Shown: positions 17,686 to 25,207 of the stretch, in pieces
Position numbering within the stretch: position 1 is the first letter of the stretch
Layout: every line of letters begins with the position of its first letter
Origin: Streptomyces shenzhenensis
GTDB lineage: Bacteria; Actinomycetota; Actinomycetes; Streptomycetales; Streptomycetaceae
Length of the DNA stretch: 64,000 nt
Assembly (NCBI RefSeq): GCF_021462265.1
Contig: NZ_JAJONF010000047.1
Coordinates: 1 to 64,000, forward strand
Direction: 5' to 3'
Position numbers and translations under genes: made by a program
The notes under the pieces: generated by a model
The model's input: only the letters and a program-made list of their open reading frames with translations
Database searches by the model: none
What the model was told of the DNA's origin: nothing

Positions 17686-18827
17686 AGATCGACCGGATAG
17701 AGACCTTCCTCGTCCCGCCGCGCTGGCTGTTCTGCCGGGTCGAGACCGACGACGGCGTGGTCGGCTGGGGCGAGCCCGTCGTCGAGGGGCGCGCCGAGGT
17801 CGTCCGCTCGGCCGTCGACGTCCTCGCCGAATACCTCCTGGGCCAGGACCCGTTGCGCATCCAGGACCACTGGCAGGTGCTCACCAAGGGCGGCTTCTAC
17901 CGGGGCGGCCCGGTGCTGTCGAGCGCCGTCGCGGGCCTCGACCAGGCCCTGTGGGACATCGCCGGCAAGACCTACGGCGCGCCCGTGCACGCCCTGCTGG
18001 GCGGTCCGGTGCGCGACCGGGTGCGGGTCTACGCCTGGGTCGGCGGCGACGAACCGGGCCGGCTGACCGAGCAGATAGCGGCCCAGGTCGAGGCGGGCTT
18101 CACCGCGGTGAAGATGAACGCCGCCGGGGCCACCTCGCCGTTGGCCACGGTGGCGGAGACGGCGGCCGTGGTCGCCCGGGTGAGCGCCGCCCGGGACGCC
18201 CTCGGCCCGGACCGCGACGTCGCCGTCGACTTCCACGGCCGGTTCACCGCGGCCGGCGCCCGCCGCGTCCTCGCCGAACTCGCCCCGCTGCACCCGCTGT
18301 TCGTGGAGGAGCCGGTGGTCCCCGAACAGGGCCACCTGCTGCCCGGCCTGGTCACCACGAGCCCGGTGCCGCTCGCGACCGGCGAACGCCTGTACTCGCG
18401 CGCCGAGTTCCTGCCCGTCCTCGCCGCCGGCGTTGCGGTCGCCCAGCCGGACCTCTCGCACGCCGGCGGCATCTCCGAGGTGCACCGCATCGCCTCGCTC
18501 GCCGAGACCTACGGCGCCCAGCTGGCCCCGCACTGCCCGCTCGGCCCCATCGCGCTCGCCGCCAGCCTCCAGGTCGCCTTCGCCACACCCAACTTCCTCA
18601 TCCAGGAGCAGAGCCGCGGCATCCACTACAACCGGGACGCCGACCTGCTCTCCTACCTCGTCGACCCCGAGCCCTTCCGCTTCGTGGCCGGGCACGCGCA
18701 CCGCGGTGACGCCCCCGGTCTCGGCATCACCCTCGACGAGGCGGCCGTCCGCGCGGCCGACCGCGCGGGACACCGGTGGCGCAACCCGGTGTGGCGGCAC
18801 GCCGACGGCTCCTTCGCGGAGTGGTGA
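17682..18827 (+). CDS. dgoD: D-galactonate dehydratase
   Basis: A 381-residue enolase-superfamily enzyme, matching E. coli DgoD (382 residues) along its length. It converts D-galactonate to 2-dehydro-3-deoxy-D-galactonate. Shared segments include PPRWLF, VGWGEPVVEGRA, GGFYRGGP, VDFHGR, FVEEPV, TGERLYSR, QPDLSHAGGI, APHCPLGPIALA, EQSRGIHYN and WRNPVWRH. VDFHGR, VEEP and GER carry the Mg ligands D, E and E, and APHCPLG the catalytic histidine. The start GTG 17682 overlaps the regulator stop. This is the best-identified enzyme of the pathway and anchors the reading of the operon. Confidence 0.95.
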   Translation: MKIDRIETFLVPPRWLFCRVETDDGVVGWGEPVVEGRAEVVRSAVDVLAEYLLGQDPLRIQDHWQVLTKGGFYRGGPVLSSAVAGLDQALWDIAGKTYGAPVHALLGGPVRDRVRVYAWVGGDEPGRLTEQIAAQVEAGFTAVKMNAAGATSPLATVAETAAVVARVSAARDALGPDRDVAVDFHGRFTAAGARRVLAELAPLHPLFVEEPVVPEQGHLLPGLVTTSPVPLATGERLYSRAEFLPVLAAGVAVAQPDLSHAGGISEVHRIASLAETYGAQLAPHCPLGPIALAASLQVAFATPNFLIQEQSRGIHYNRDADLLSYLVDPEPFRFVAGHAHRGDAPGLGITLDEAAVRAADRAGHRWRNPVWRHADGSFAEW

Positions 18828-18829
18828 CC

Positions 18830-19648
18830 ATGCCGCTCGACGTCGTGACCGACCTGGCGCACGGCGGCCGCTGGACCTCGCTGCGGCACGGCGGCCGCGA
18901 ATGGCTGTGGCGGCGCGAGAGCCCCGGACGCCACGGCGTGGCACCCGGCGACGCGTTCGTGGACGCCGGGGGAGTGGAGGAGTGCGTCCCCACCGTCCGC
19001 GGCACCCCCGACCACGGGGACGCCTGGTCCCGGCCCTGGACGCGGGACGCGGACGGTGCCGGGGAGACCGTCCGCTGCGACCGCTTCACCCTGACGCGCA
19101 CGCTGCGCGCTGCGGCCGACGGCGTCGAGGCCGCCTATGTGCTCAGGGCCGACCCCGGATTCCGCTTCCTCTGGGCCGCCCACGCGCTGCTGGACCTCTC
19201 CGAGGAGGCCGTCGTGCGGGCCCGTCGGGGAGCGCCCACCCGGCTGTTCCCGGAGGCGGCGCCGCTGCTGGACCGTCCCTGGCCGGACGGCGCCCCCTGG
19301 GTGGCCGGCACCTGGCCCGCGCCCCTGGGGCTGCGGCTCGACCGGTTCGGGCCGGACGACGGTACGGCCGTCGGGGCCGTGGTGGACGGCGGCCGGTGCT
19401 GCGTGCACGACGGTGCCGACCGGCTCGCCCTGGCCGTCGAGGCGGAGGGGCAGCCGCTCGCCGTCGCCCTGTGGCGCAACCTCGGCGGCTTCCCCGCCGG
19501 CCGCCCCTATCGCAGTACGGGTGTCGAGCCGATGCTCGGCCGCGTCTTCGACCTCGCCGACGCGGGCCCGGACGACGCCGCCCGGGTCCCCGCCTCGGGC
19601 GAGGTCCGCTGGCTGCTCACCGTGACCGCCGACTGCCGCTGCCCCTGA
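18830..19648 (+). CDS. aldose-1-epimerase-like protein
   Basis: A 272-residue protein of the galactose-mutarotase-like fold, rich in beta strands and tryptophan (REWLWRRESPG, GGVEECVPTVRG, WRNLGGFP). The family interconverts sugar anomers or binds sugars. The active-site pair normally seen in GalM (two histidines and a glutamate) is not obvious, so catalysis is uncertain. I chose ATG 18830, which has GCGGAG 8 bases upstream; GTG 18824 overlapping the dgoD stop is an alternative. In this operon it could speed supply of the correct galactose anomer to the dehydrogenase, or help the lactone step; both are inference. Confidence 0.7.
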   Translation: MPLDVVTDLAHGGRWTSLRHGGREWLWRRESPGRHGVAPGDAFVDAGGVEECVPTVRGTPDHGDAWSRPWTRDADGAGETVRCDRFTLTRTLRAAADGVEAAYVLRADPGFRFLWAAHALLDLSEEAVVRARRGAPTRLFPEAAPLLDRPWPDGAPWVAGTWPAPLGLRLDRFGPDDGTAVGAVVDGGRCCVHDGADRLALAVEAEGQPLAVALWRNLGGFPAGRPYRSTGVEPMLGRVFDLADAGPDDAARVPASGEVRWLLTVTADCRCP

Positions 19649-19649
19649 G

Positions 19650-19686
19650 ATCCAAGGGAATCCAAGGGAACCGCGGAAATCCAAGA
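19650..19686 (+). repeat. short tandem direct repeats before aldolase gene
   Basis: The 10-bp unit ATCCAAGGGA occurs twice in tandem (19650-19659, 19660-19669) and a partial third copy, ATCCAAGA, starts at 19679. The repeats fill the gap between the epimerase-like gene and the aldolase gene, just before its AAGGAG ribosome site. A role in translation or regulator binding is possible; nothing more can be said. Confidence 0.5.
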
Positions 19687-19705
19687 AAAGGGAAGGAGCC
19701 CGTTC

Positions 19706-20341
19706 GTGGACCTGCGAACCGCCCTCGCCGGCCGCCGCCTGCTCGCCATCGTGCGCGGCGGCGACCCGGACGCCGCCCTGCGCACCGTGCTGACCCTCGT
19801 CGAGGAGGGCATCGAGCTGATCGAGGTGTCGCTCAGCGGCGCGGACGCCCTCACCGTCATCGCCCGCGCCCGCAAGGAACTCGGTCCCGGCCGGCCGCTG
19901 GGCGCCGGCACGGTGCTGACCGCCGCCGACGCGCACGCCGCCCACCGCGCGGGCGCCGGCTTCGCGGTCACCCCGGGGCTCGGCGCCGGTGCCGACACCG
20001 CACGGGAGCTCGGCATGCCGGTCCTGGCCGGCGTGCTCACCCCCACCGACGTGATCGCGGCGCAGGCCCGCGGCGCGGCCGCCCTGAAGCTCTTCCCGGC
20101 CGCGGAGGCCGGCGGAGCGGCATACCTGAAGGCGCTGCGCGGACCGTTCCCCGACGCGGCGTTCGTCCCGGTCGGCGGCGTCGACGTGCCGGCCGCGCGG
20201 GCCTACCTGGCCGCCGGAGCGATCGCCGTCGGCGTCGGCTCCCCGCTCGTCGGCGACGCGGCGGACGGCGGCAGCCTGACCGCCCTGCGTGACCGGGCCC
20301 GCGCGTTCCGGGCCGCCCTGGCGGAGGAGGGAGCCGCATGA
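19706..20341 (+). CDS. 2-dehydro-3-deoxy-6-phosphogalactonate/gluconate aldolase
   Basis: A 211-residue class I aldolase of the KDPG/KDPGal family (Eda, DgoA). LLAIVRG, EEGIELIEVSLS, GAGTVLTA and FAVTPGL match the family, and K128 in ALKLFPAAE is the Schiff-base lysine. It cleaves 2-dehydro-3-deoxy-6-phosphogalactonate to pyruvate and glyceraldehyde 3-phosphate. The start is GTG 19706 after AAGGAG. Coupling by ATGA to the kinase gene and the presence of dgoD upstream favour the galactonate rather than the gluconate substrate. Confidence 0.9.
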   Translation: MDLRTALAGRRLLAIVRGGDPDAALRTVLTLVEEGIELIEVSLSGADALTVIARARKELGPGRPLGAGTVLTAADAHAAHRAGAGFAVTPGLGAGADTARELGMPVLAGVLTPTDVIAAQARGAAALKLFPAAEAGGAAYLKALRGPFPDAAFVPVGGVDVPAARAYLAAGAIAVGVGSPLVGDAADGGSLTALRDRARAFRAALAEEGAA

Positions 20342-21345
20342 CGGCGCCCTGGCGTCCGGCCCCGGGACCGGTCGTCTGCCTCGGCGAGACGATGGCCGCC
20401 CTCGCCCCCGACCCGCCGCGGCCGCTGGCGGACGCCGGGCACCTGCGGCTGTCCGTCGCGGGCGCGGAGTCCAACGTGGCCATGTACCTCGCCGACCACG
20501 GCGTCCAGGCCCACTGGCTCTCGGCCCTCGGCGACGATCCGGTGGGCCGCCGGGTGCGTGCCGCGGTCGCCGCCGCCGGGGTCGACGTGACGCATGTGCG
20601 CACCGACCCGCACCGCCCCACCGGCCTTCTCCTCAAGGACCCGGGCCCCGCCGGCACGAGCGTCCACTACTACCGCACCGGATCGGCGGCCTCGGCCCTC
20701 GGACCCGGCCTGCTCGACGGCGAACCCCTGCGCTCGGCCGCCCTCCTGCACCTCACCGGCATCACCCCCGCCCTCTCCGCGTCCTGCCACGCCCTGGTGA
20801 CCCGGGCCCTGGACCCGCCCGCCGCCGAACGGCCGTACGCCGTCAGCTTCGACGTCAACCACCGGGCCGCGCTGTGGCCCCACGGCACCGCGCCGGCGGT
20901 GCTGCGCGCCCTCGCCGACCGCGCCGACATCGTCTTCGTGGGCCTCGACGAGGCCCAGGAGCTGTGGGGCGGCGACCTGAGCGTCACCGGCCTGCGGGAC
21001 CTGCTGCCCGGCCCGCGGATCCTCGTCGTCAAGGACGGCGCCCGGGCCGCGACCGCCGTGACCGCGAACGGCGTGTGCACGGTGCCCGCGCTGCGGACGG
21101 CCGTGGTGGAACCGGTCGGCGCCGGCGACGCGTTCGCGGCGGGCTTCCTGGCCGGGCTGCTGCGTGCCGAGACGCTGACCCGTGCCCTGCGGCTCGGCCA
21201 CCTCACCGCGGTCTCCGCGCTCAAGGTGACGGGGGATCACGGTCCGCTGCCCGGCCGGGCCGACGTGGACCGGCTCCTCGGACTCACGGACCCGGACTGG
21301 CGCCGGGCCCGGCCCCTCTCGGTCGACCGCGTGTTCGCTCCGTAG
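20338..21345 (+). CDS. PfkB-family 2-dehydro-3-deoxysugar-acid kinase
   Basis: A 335-residue ribokinase/PfkB-type kinase. The N-terminal motif (VVCLGETMAAL, GGAESNVAM-like AGAESNVAMYLADHG) and the C-terminal signature VEPVGAGDAFAAGF with its catalytic aspartate are present. It resembles KdgK. In context it phosphorylates 2-dehydro-3-deoxy-galactonate for the aldolase encoded just upstream (ATGA overlap). E. coli uses an unrelated kinase family (DgoK) for this step, so this would be a non-homologous replacement. It is the last gene of the operon. Confidence 0.88.
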   Translation: MTAPWRPAPGPVVCLGETMAALAPDPPRPLADAGHLRLSVAGAESNVAMYLADHGVQAHWLSALGDDPVGRRVRAAVAAAGVDVTHVRTDPHRPTGLLLKDPGPAGTSVHYYRTGSAASALGPGLLDGEPLRSAALLHLTGITPALSASCHALVTRALDPPAAERPYAVSFDVNHRAALWPHGTAPAVLRALADRADIVFVGLDEAQELWGGDLSVTGLRDLLPGPRILVVKDGARAATAVTANGVCTVPALRTAVVEPVGAGDAFAAGFLAGLLRAETLTRALRLGHLTAVSALKVTGDHGPLPGRADVDRLLGLTDPDWRRARPLSVDRVFAP

Positions 21346-21481
21346 TCACCGACGAAAAAACACGTGGACCGACAGACCGGCGCCGCGGGACACTTCTCTT
21401 TCCTGACCTGCCGATTCCAGGCCGCCGCGGACCATGCGGCGGTCGACTCGGCATGCCGTGCGACGACTACACAGGGTTGAG

Positions 21482-23299
21482 ATGACATCCTCTGTCGATT
21501 TACCAGCGACGGGACCGCGCAAGGGCGCGGTGCTGCTCGCACTGCGTTACTACGGACGGGAGCTGGCCCGGCTCAAGCGGCTCACCGCGCCCGCGCTGCT
21601 GCTGCCGGCACTCGGCAACATCGGAATCAACTACCTGGCCCCGCTGGTCGTGGCCAAGCTGGTCGGCCGGATCGCCGACGGCCACGGCCTGGACCTGCGC
21701 ACCGCACTGCCGTACGTCCTCGGCTTCGCCGGTGTCCTGCTGCTGGCGGAGACGCTCTGGCGGATCGGTCTGCACTGCCTGAACCGCCTGGACGCCCTCG
21801 GCATCGAGCACTTGTACGTCATCGGCATGGACGAACTGTTCGCGAAGGACGCCGCGTTCTTCCACGACAACTTCGCGGGCTCCCTCACCAAGCGGGTGCT
21901 GAGCTTCGCCACCCGCTTCGAGGAGTTCGGCGACACGCTGACCTTCAACATCGTCGGCAGCTTCGTGCCGCTGGTGTTCGGCTCGGTGGTGCTGTGGCGC
22001 TACCAGCCGCTGCTCGTCGTCGCGCTCCTCGCGATGATCGCGACGACCGCGGTGTGCGTGTTCCCGCTGATCCGCCGCCGGCAGCGGCTGGTCGACCAGC
22101 GGGAGGAGGCGATCGCCCGGGTGTCGGGGCATGTCGCCGACAGCCTGATGAACATGGACACGGTCCGGGCGTTCGCCGCCGAGGAGCGGGAGGCCGCCGA
22201 ACACCGGTCGCGGGTCGCCGAGTCGCGGCGGCGCACCCTGCGTTCCTGGGACTACGGCAACCTGCGCATCGACACGTTCGTCGCGCCGATGTCCGTGGCC
22301 ACCAACGCGGTGGGCCTGCTGCTCGCGGTGGCGCTGGCGGGCGGCGGGCACGGCGTGGAGGCGGTCGTGGTCGCCTTCACCTACTACACCAACGCGACCC
22401 GGATCATGTTCGAGTTCAACCAGATCTACCGGCGCATGGAGAGCTCCATGACGGAGGCGGCCCAGTTCACCGAACTGCTCCTCGAACCGCCGACCGTGAT
22501 CGACCCGCCGGCCCCCGAGCCGCTCGCGCCCCGGGCCGCCGACGTCCGCTTCGAGAAGGTCTCCTTCACCCACGCGGGCGCCAAACCGCTGTTCGAAGGG
22601 CTTGACCTGGAGGTGCCCAGCGGGTCGAAGTTCGGGTTCGTCGGCCGGTCGGGCGGCGGCAAGACCACCCTGACCCGGCTGCTGCTGCGGATGACCGACA
22701 TCGACGCCGGCCGGATCATGATCGGCGGCCAGGACATCAGCCGGCTGCGCCAGGCCGACCTGCGCAGCCAGATCGCCTACGTCCCGCAGGACCCGGCGAT
22801 GTTCCACCGCACCCTGCGGGAGAACATCGCCTTCGCCCGGCCGGACGCCACCGACGCCGAGATCCGGCTGGCCGCCGGGGCCGCGCACGTCACGGAGTTC
22901 GCGGACGCGCTGCCGGACGGGTTCGAGACGATGGTGGGGGAGCGCGGCGTCAAGCTCTCCGGCGGCCAGCGCCAGCGGGTCGCCCTGGCCCGGGCGATCC
23001 TGCGGGACGCCCCGATCCTGCTTCTGGACGAGGCGACCAGCGCGCTGGACTCCGAGAGCGAGATCCTCGTCCAGGAGGCGCTGTGGCGGCTCATGGAAGG
23101 GCGCACGGCGCTGGTGGTGGCGCACAGGCTCAGCACGGTCGCCTCCATGGACCGGCTCGTGGTCCTCGACCGCGGCCGGATCGTCGAGCAGGGCACGCAC
23201 CACGAACTGCTCGCCGCGGACGGCGCCTACGCCAAGCTGTGGCAGCACCAGTCGGGCGGCTTCCTCGACGAGGGGGCGGCGCGGGCCGAAGTGCGCTAG
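21482..23299 (+). CDS. ABC exporter, fused membrane and ATPase domains
   Basis: A 605-residue half-transporter of the exporter class. Six membrane spans occupy about residues 20-330, with the intracellular loop NMDTVRAFAAEEREA. The ATPase domain follows, with Walker A GRSGGGKTT (near residue 387), signature LSGGQ, Walker B ILLLDEATSALDSES and the H-loop VAHRLST. It would act as a homodimer and pump out a lipid, peptide or drug; the substrate is unknown. I chose ATG 21482, since the frame upstream is arginine-rich and lacks support. A small hairpin (CCGCCGC/GCGGCGG, 21422-21442) lies in its leader. It is not obviously linked to the galactoside operon 137 bp upstream. Confidence 0.9.
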   Translation: MTSSVDLPATGPRKGAVLLALRYYGRELARLKRLTAPALLLPALGNIGINYLAPLVVAKLVGRIADGHGLDLRTALPYVLGFAGVLLLAETLWRIGLHCLNRLDALGIEHLYVIGMDELFAKDAAFFHDNFAGSLTKRVLSFATRFEEFGDTLTFNIVGSFVPLVFGSVVLWRYQPLLVVALLAMIATTAVCVFPLIRRRQRLVDQREEAIARVSGHVADSLMNMDTVRAFAAEEREAAEHRSRVAESRRRTLRSWDYGNLRIDTFVAPMSVATNAVGLLLAVALAGGGHGVEAVVVAFTYYTNATRIMFEFNQIYRRMESSMTEAAQFTELLLEPPTVIDPPAPEPLAPRAADVRFEKVSFTHAGAKPLFEGLDLEVPSGSKFGFVGRSGGGKTTLTRLLLRMTDIDAGRIMIGGQDISRLRQADLRSQIAYVPQDPAMFHRTLRENIAFARPDATDAEIRLAAGAAHVTEFADALPDGFETMVGERGVKLSGGQRQRVALARAILRDAPILLLDEATSALDSESEILVQEALWRLMEGRTALVVAHRLSTVASMDRLVVLDRGRIVEQGTHHELLAADGAYAKLWQHQSGGFLDEGAARAEVR

Positions 23300-23345
23300 G
23301 CGCTCCGCTGGAGGGGCCGGGGGGCGTCGTGGTTGTCTGCGGCGC

Positions 23346-23388
23346 CGTCGTGGCTGGTCGCGCAGTTCCCCGCGCCCCTTCGGGGCGC
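23346..23388 (+). repeat. Streptomyces-type intergenic repeat, copy 1
   Basis: A 43-bp element beginning CGTCGTGGCTGGTCGCG and ending in the hairpin GCGCCCC-TTC-GGGGCGC (23372-23388). A second copy lies inverted at 40592-40633, differing at a few bases. I remember near-identical elements between many Streptomyces genes, though I cannot count them here. It follows the ABC exporter stop and may terminate or stabilise the transcript. Confidence 0.7.
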
Positions 23389-23443
23389 TCCCACGCCCCC
23401 GAAGGATGCCCGCCGGACATGGGCGGGTGGTAGACAGGTGATC

Positions 23444-24145
23444 ATGACTGACCTGAACACCCCCGGCGAGCCTGCGATGACCGCCGGGATCGACACACCC
23501 GACCGCCGGGGCCGTACCGGCCTGGACCGCGCCGGCCTGGACCTGACCGGCAACCCGCGCGTGAAGGTCCGGGAGGTGCGACTCCTGTCCAGCCACTGGT
23601 ACGTCGAGCGGGCCACCACCTTCGACCTCCAGCATGCCGACGGCACCTGGCACACCGAGGAACGCGAGACCCACGACCGGGGCAACGGCGCCACCCTCCT
23701 CCTCTACGACGCCGACCGCGAAACCGTCCTGCTCACCCGGCAGTTCCGCTTCCCGGCGTACGTCAACGGCCACCCCGACGGCATGCTGATCGAGACGCCG
23801 GCCGGCCTCCTGGACGACGAGGCCGAGCATCCGGAGCACGCGGTCCGCCGCGAGGTCGTCGAGGAGACCGGCCACACCGTCGGCGAGGTCGAGCACGTCT
23901 TCGACGTCTACATGAGCCCGGGTTCCGTCACGGAACGGATCTCGTTCTACGCGGCCGCCTACGGCCCCTCGACCCGCACGCACGAGGGGGGCGGCCTGGA
24001 CGAGGAGGGCGAGGACATCGAGATCCTCGAACTCCCCTTCCGGCGCGCCCTGGAGATGATCCGCACCGGTGAGATCGCCGACGCCAAGACGATCATGCTG
24101 CTGCAGTGGGCGGCCCTGGACGGCCCGTTCGCACCACGCCCTTGA
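23444..24145 (+). CDS. nudK: Nudix hydrolase, GDP-mannose pyrophosphatase-like
   Basis: A 233-residue Nudix enzyme that resembles E. coli NudK throughout: ETHDRGNGATLLLYD, VLLTRQFRFPAYVNG, IETPAGLLDD, then the Nudix box ending HAVRREVVEETGH, with metal-binding glutamates. The loop after the box glycine seems one residue longer than the usual pattern. NudK-type enzymes hydrolyse GDP-mannose and related nucleotide sugars. I chose ATG 23444; an in-frame ATG at 23477 is also possible since the first 30 residues are a variable extension. It is followed closely by the aldo/keto reductase gene, whose -35 box overlaps this gene's stop codon. Confidence 0.88.
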   Translation: MTDLNTPGEPAMTAGIDTPDRRGRTGLDRAGLDLTGNPRVKVREVRLLSSHWYVERATTFDLQHADGTWHTEERETHDRGNGATLLLYDADRETVLLTRQFRFPAYVNGHPDGMLIETPAGLLDDEAEHPEHAVRREVVEETGHTVGEVEHVFDVYMSPGSVTERISFYAAAYGPSTRTHEGGGLDEEGEDIEILELPFRRALEMIRTGEIADAKTIMLLQWAALDGPFAPRP

Positions 24146-24172
24146 CTTCTAGCGCACTCCAAGCCGAAGACT
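24142..24172 (+). promoter_or_regulatory. MerR-type promoter with 19-bp spacer
   Basis: TTGACT (24142-24147) and AAGACT (24167-24172) are separated by exactly 19 bp, the overlong spacing typical of MerR-activated promoters. The spacer holds an imperfect dyad, CTTCTAGCG/CACTCCAAG, with six of nine positions matching. The -35 hexamer overlaps the TGA of the Nudix gene. It points to the aldo/keto reductase. No MerR gene is in the window. Confidence 0.55.
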
Positions 24173-24181
24173 CACCCCCGT

Positions 24182-24202
24182 GCACCCGGAACCCCCGGGT
24201 GC
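24182..24202 (+). terminator. 8-bp hairpin before aldo/keto reductase
   Basis: GCACCCGG (24182-24189) and CCGGGTGC (24195-24202) form a perfect 8-bp stem with loop AACCC. It lies between the candidate promoter and the ribosome site GGAGGAG, so it may act in the leader (attenuation or RNA stability) or end the Nudix transcript. No T-run follows. Confidence 0.4.
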
Positions 24203-24220
24203 GCGAACGGAGGAGACGGC

Positions 24221-25207
24221 ATGAAGTACCGCACCATCGGCACCGACCCGGGGACCCGCCGCGAGGTGAGCGTCCTCGCGCTCGGCGCCATGCTGTTCGG
24301 GTCCCGCACCGACGAGAGGACCTCCTTCGCCGTCCTCGACCGCTATGTCGAGGCCGGCGGGAACTTCGTCGACACGTCCGACAACTACGCCTTCTGGGAG
24401 GACGGCGGCCAGGGCGGCCAGAGCGAGGAACTGCTCGGCCGCTGGCGGCGCAGCCGCGGTATCGGCGGCGAGGTCGTCATCGCCACCAAGCTCGGCGCCC
24501 GCCCCCTCGCTCCCGGCAGCAGCTACACCGACAACCCCGAGGGCCTGTCCGTGAAGGTGATCCGGGAGTCGGCCGAGCGCAGCCGCGAGCGCCTCGGCGT
24601 CGACAAGCTGGACCTGCTGTACGCCCACATAGAGGACCCCGCCGTCCCGCTCCGCGAGACCGTCGAGGGGTTCGCCGCGCTCGTCGCGGAGGGCACCGTC
24701 GGCCTGCTCGGGGCGAGCAACCACGCCGTCTGGCGGCTGGAACGCGCCCGCGCCCTCGCCGCCGCGGCCGGCCTGCCCGGCTATGAGGTGCTCCAGTACC
24801 AGCACAGCTACCTGCGCCCCCGCACCGACATCCCCGACGACCTGTTCCCGGACGGCAGCCTCGGCTCCGCCGACGCCCAGCTGCGCAGCTATCTGCGTGC
24901 GGAGCCGGACCTCACCCTGGTCGCCTACTCACCACTGCTGAAGGGCGCCTACACCCAGCCGGGCAAGACGCTCCCCGCCGACTGCGACCACCCCGGCACC
25001 CCGGCCCGCCTCGCCGCGCTCGGCGAGGTGGCCCGGGAGACCGGGGCGACCCTGAACCAGGTGGTGCTGGCCTGGCTGCTGGGCGGGCCGCTGCCGGTCG
25101 TGCCGCTGGCCGGGGTGTCGTCCGTGGCCCAGCTGGAGGAGAACCTCGCCGCCGTGGACCTGGAACTGACCCCTGACCAGCGGGCCCGCCTGGACGCGGC
25201 TCACTGA
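24221..25207 (+). CDS. aldo/keto reductase
   Basis: A 328-residue aldo/keto reductase barrel enzyme. NFVDTSDNYAFW supplies the catalytic aspartate and tyrosine, ATKLGARP the lysine strand, LYAHIEDP the histidine region, and VPLAGVSS the cofactor-binding loop. It reduces carbonyls with NADPH in the cytoplasm; the substrate is unknown. A GGAGGAG ribosome site precedes ATG 24221. Its last 7 bases overlap the convergent end of the beta-galactosidase gene. Confidence 0.92.
   Translation: MKYRTIGTDPGTRREVSVLALGAMLFGSRTDERTSFAVLDRYVEAGGNFVDTSDNYAFWEDGGQGGQSEELLGRWRRSRGIGGEVVIATKLGARPLAPGSSYTDNPEGLSVKVIRESAERSRERLGVDKLDLLYAHIEDPAVPLRETVEGFAALVAEGTVGLLGASNHAVWRLERARALAAAAGLPGYEVLQYQHSYLRPRTDIPDDLFPDGSLGSADAQLRSYLRAEPDLTLVAYSPLLKGAYTQPGKTLPADCDHPGTPARLAALGEVARETGATLNQVVLAWLLGGPLPVVPLAGVSSVAQLEENLAAVDLELTPDQRARLDAAH

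Noticed and set aside
21422..21442. Hairpin CCGCCGC/GCGGCGG as terminator of the galactoside operon
   Set aside because: The 7-bp stem lies close to the next gene's start and such GC-only dyads are frequent by chance here.
21500..23983. 827-codon minus-strand open frame opposite the ABC exporter and Nudix gene
   Set aside because: It crosses two well-identified plus-strand genes and shows shadow composition only.
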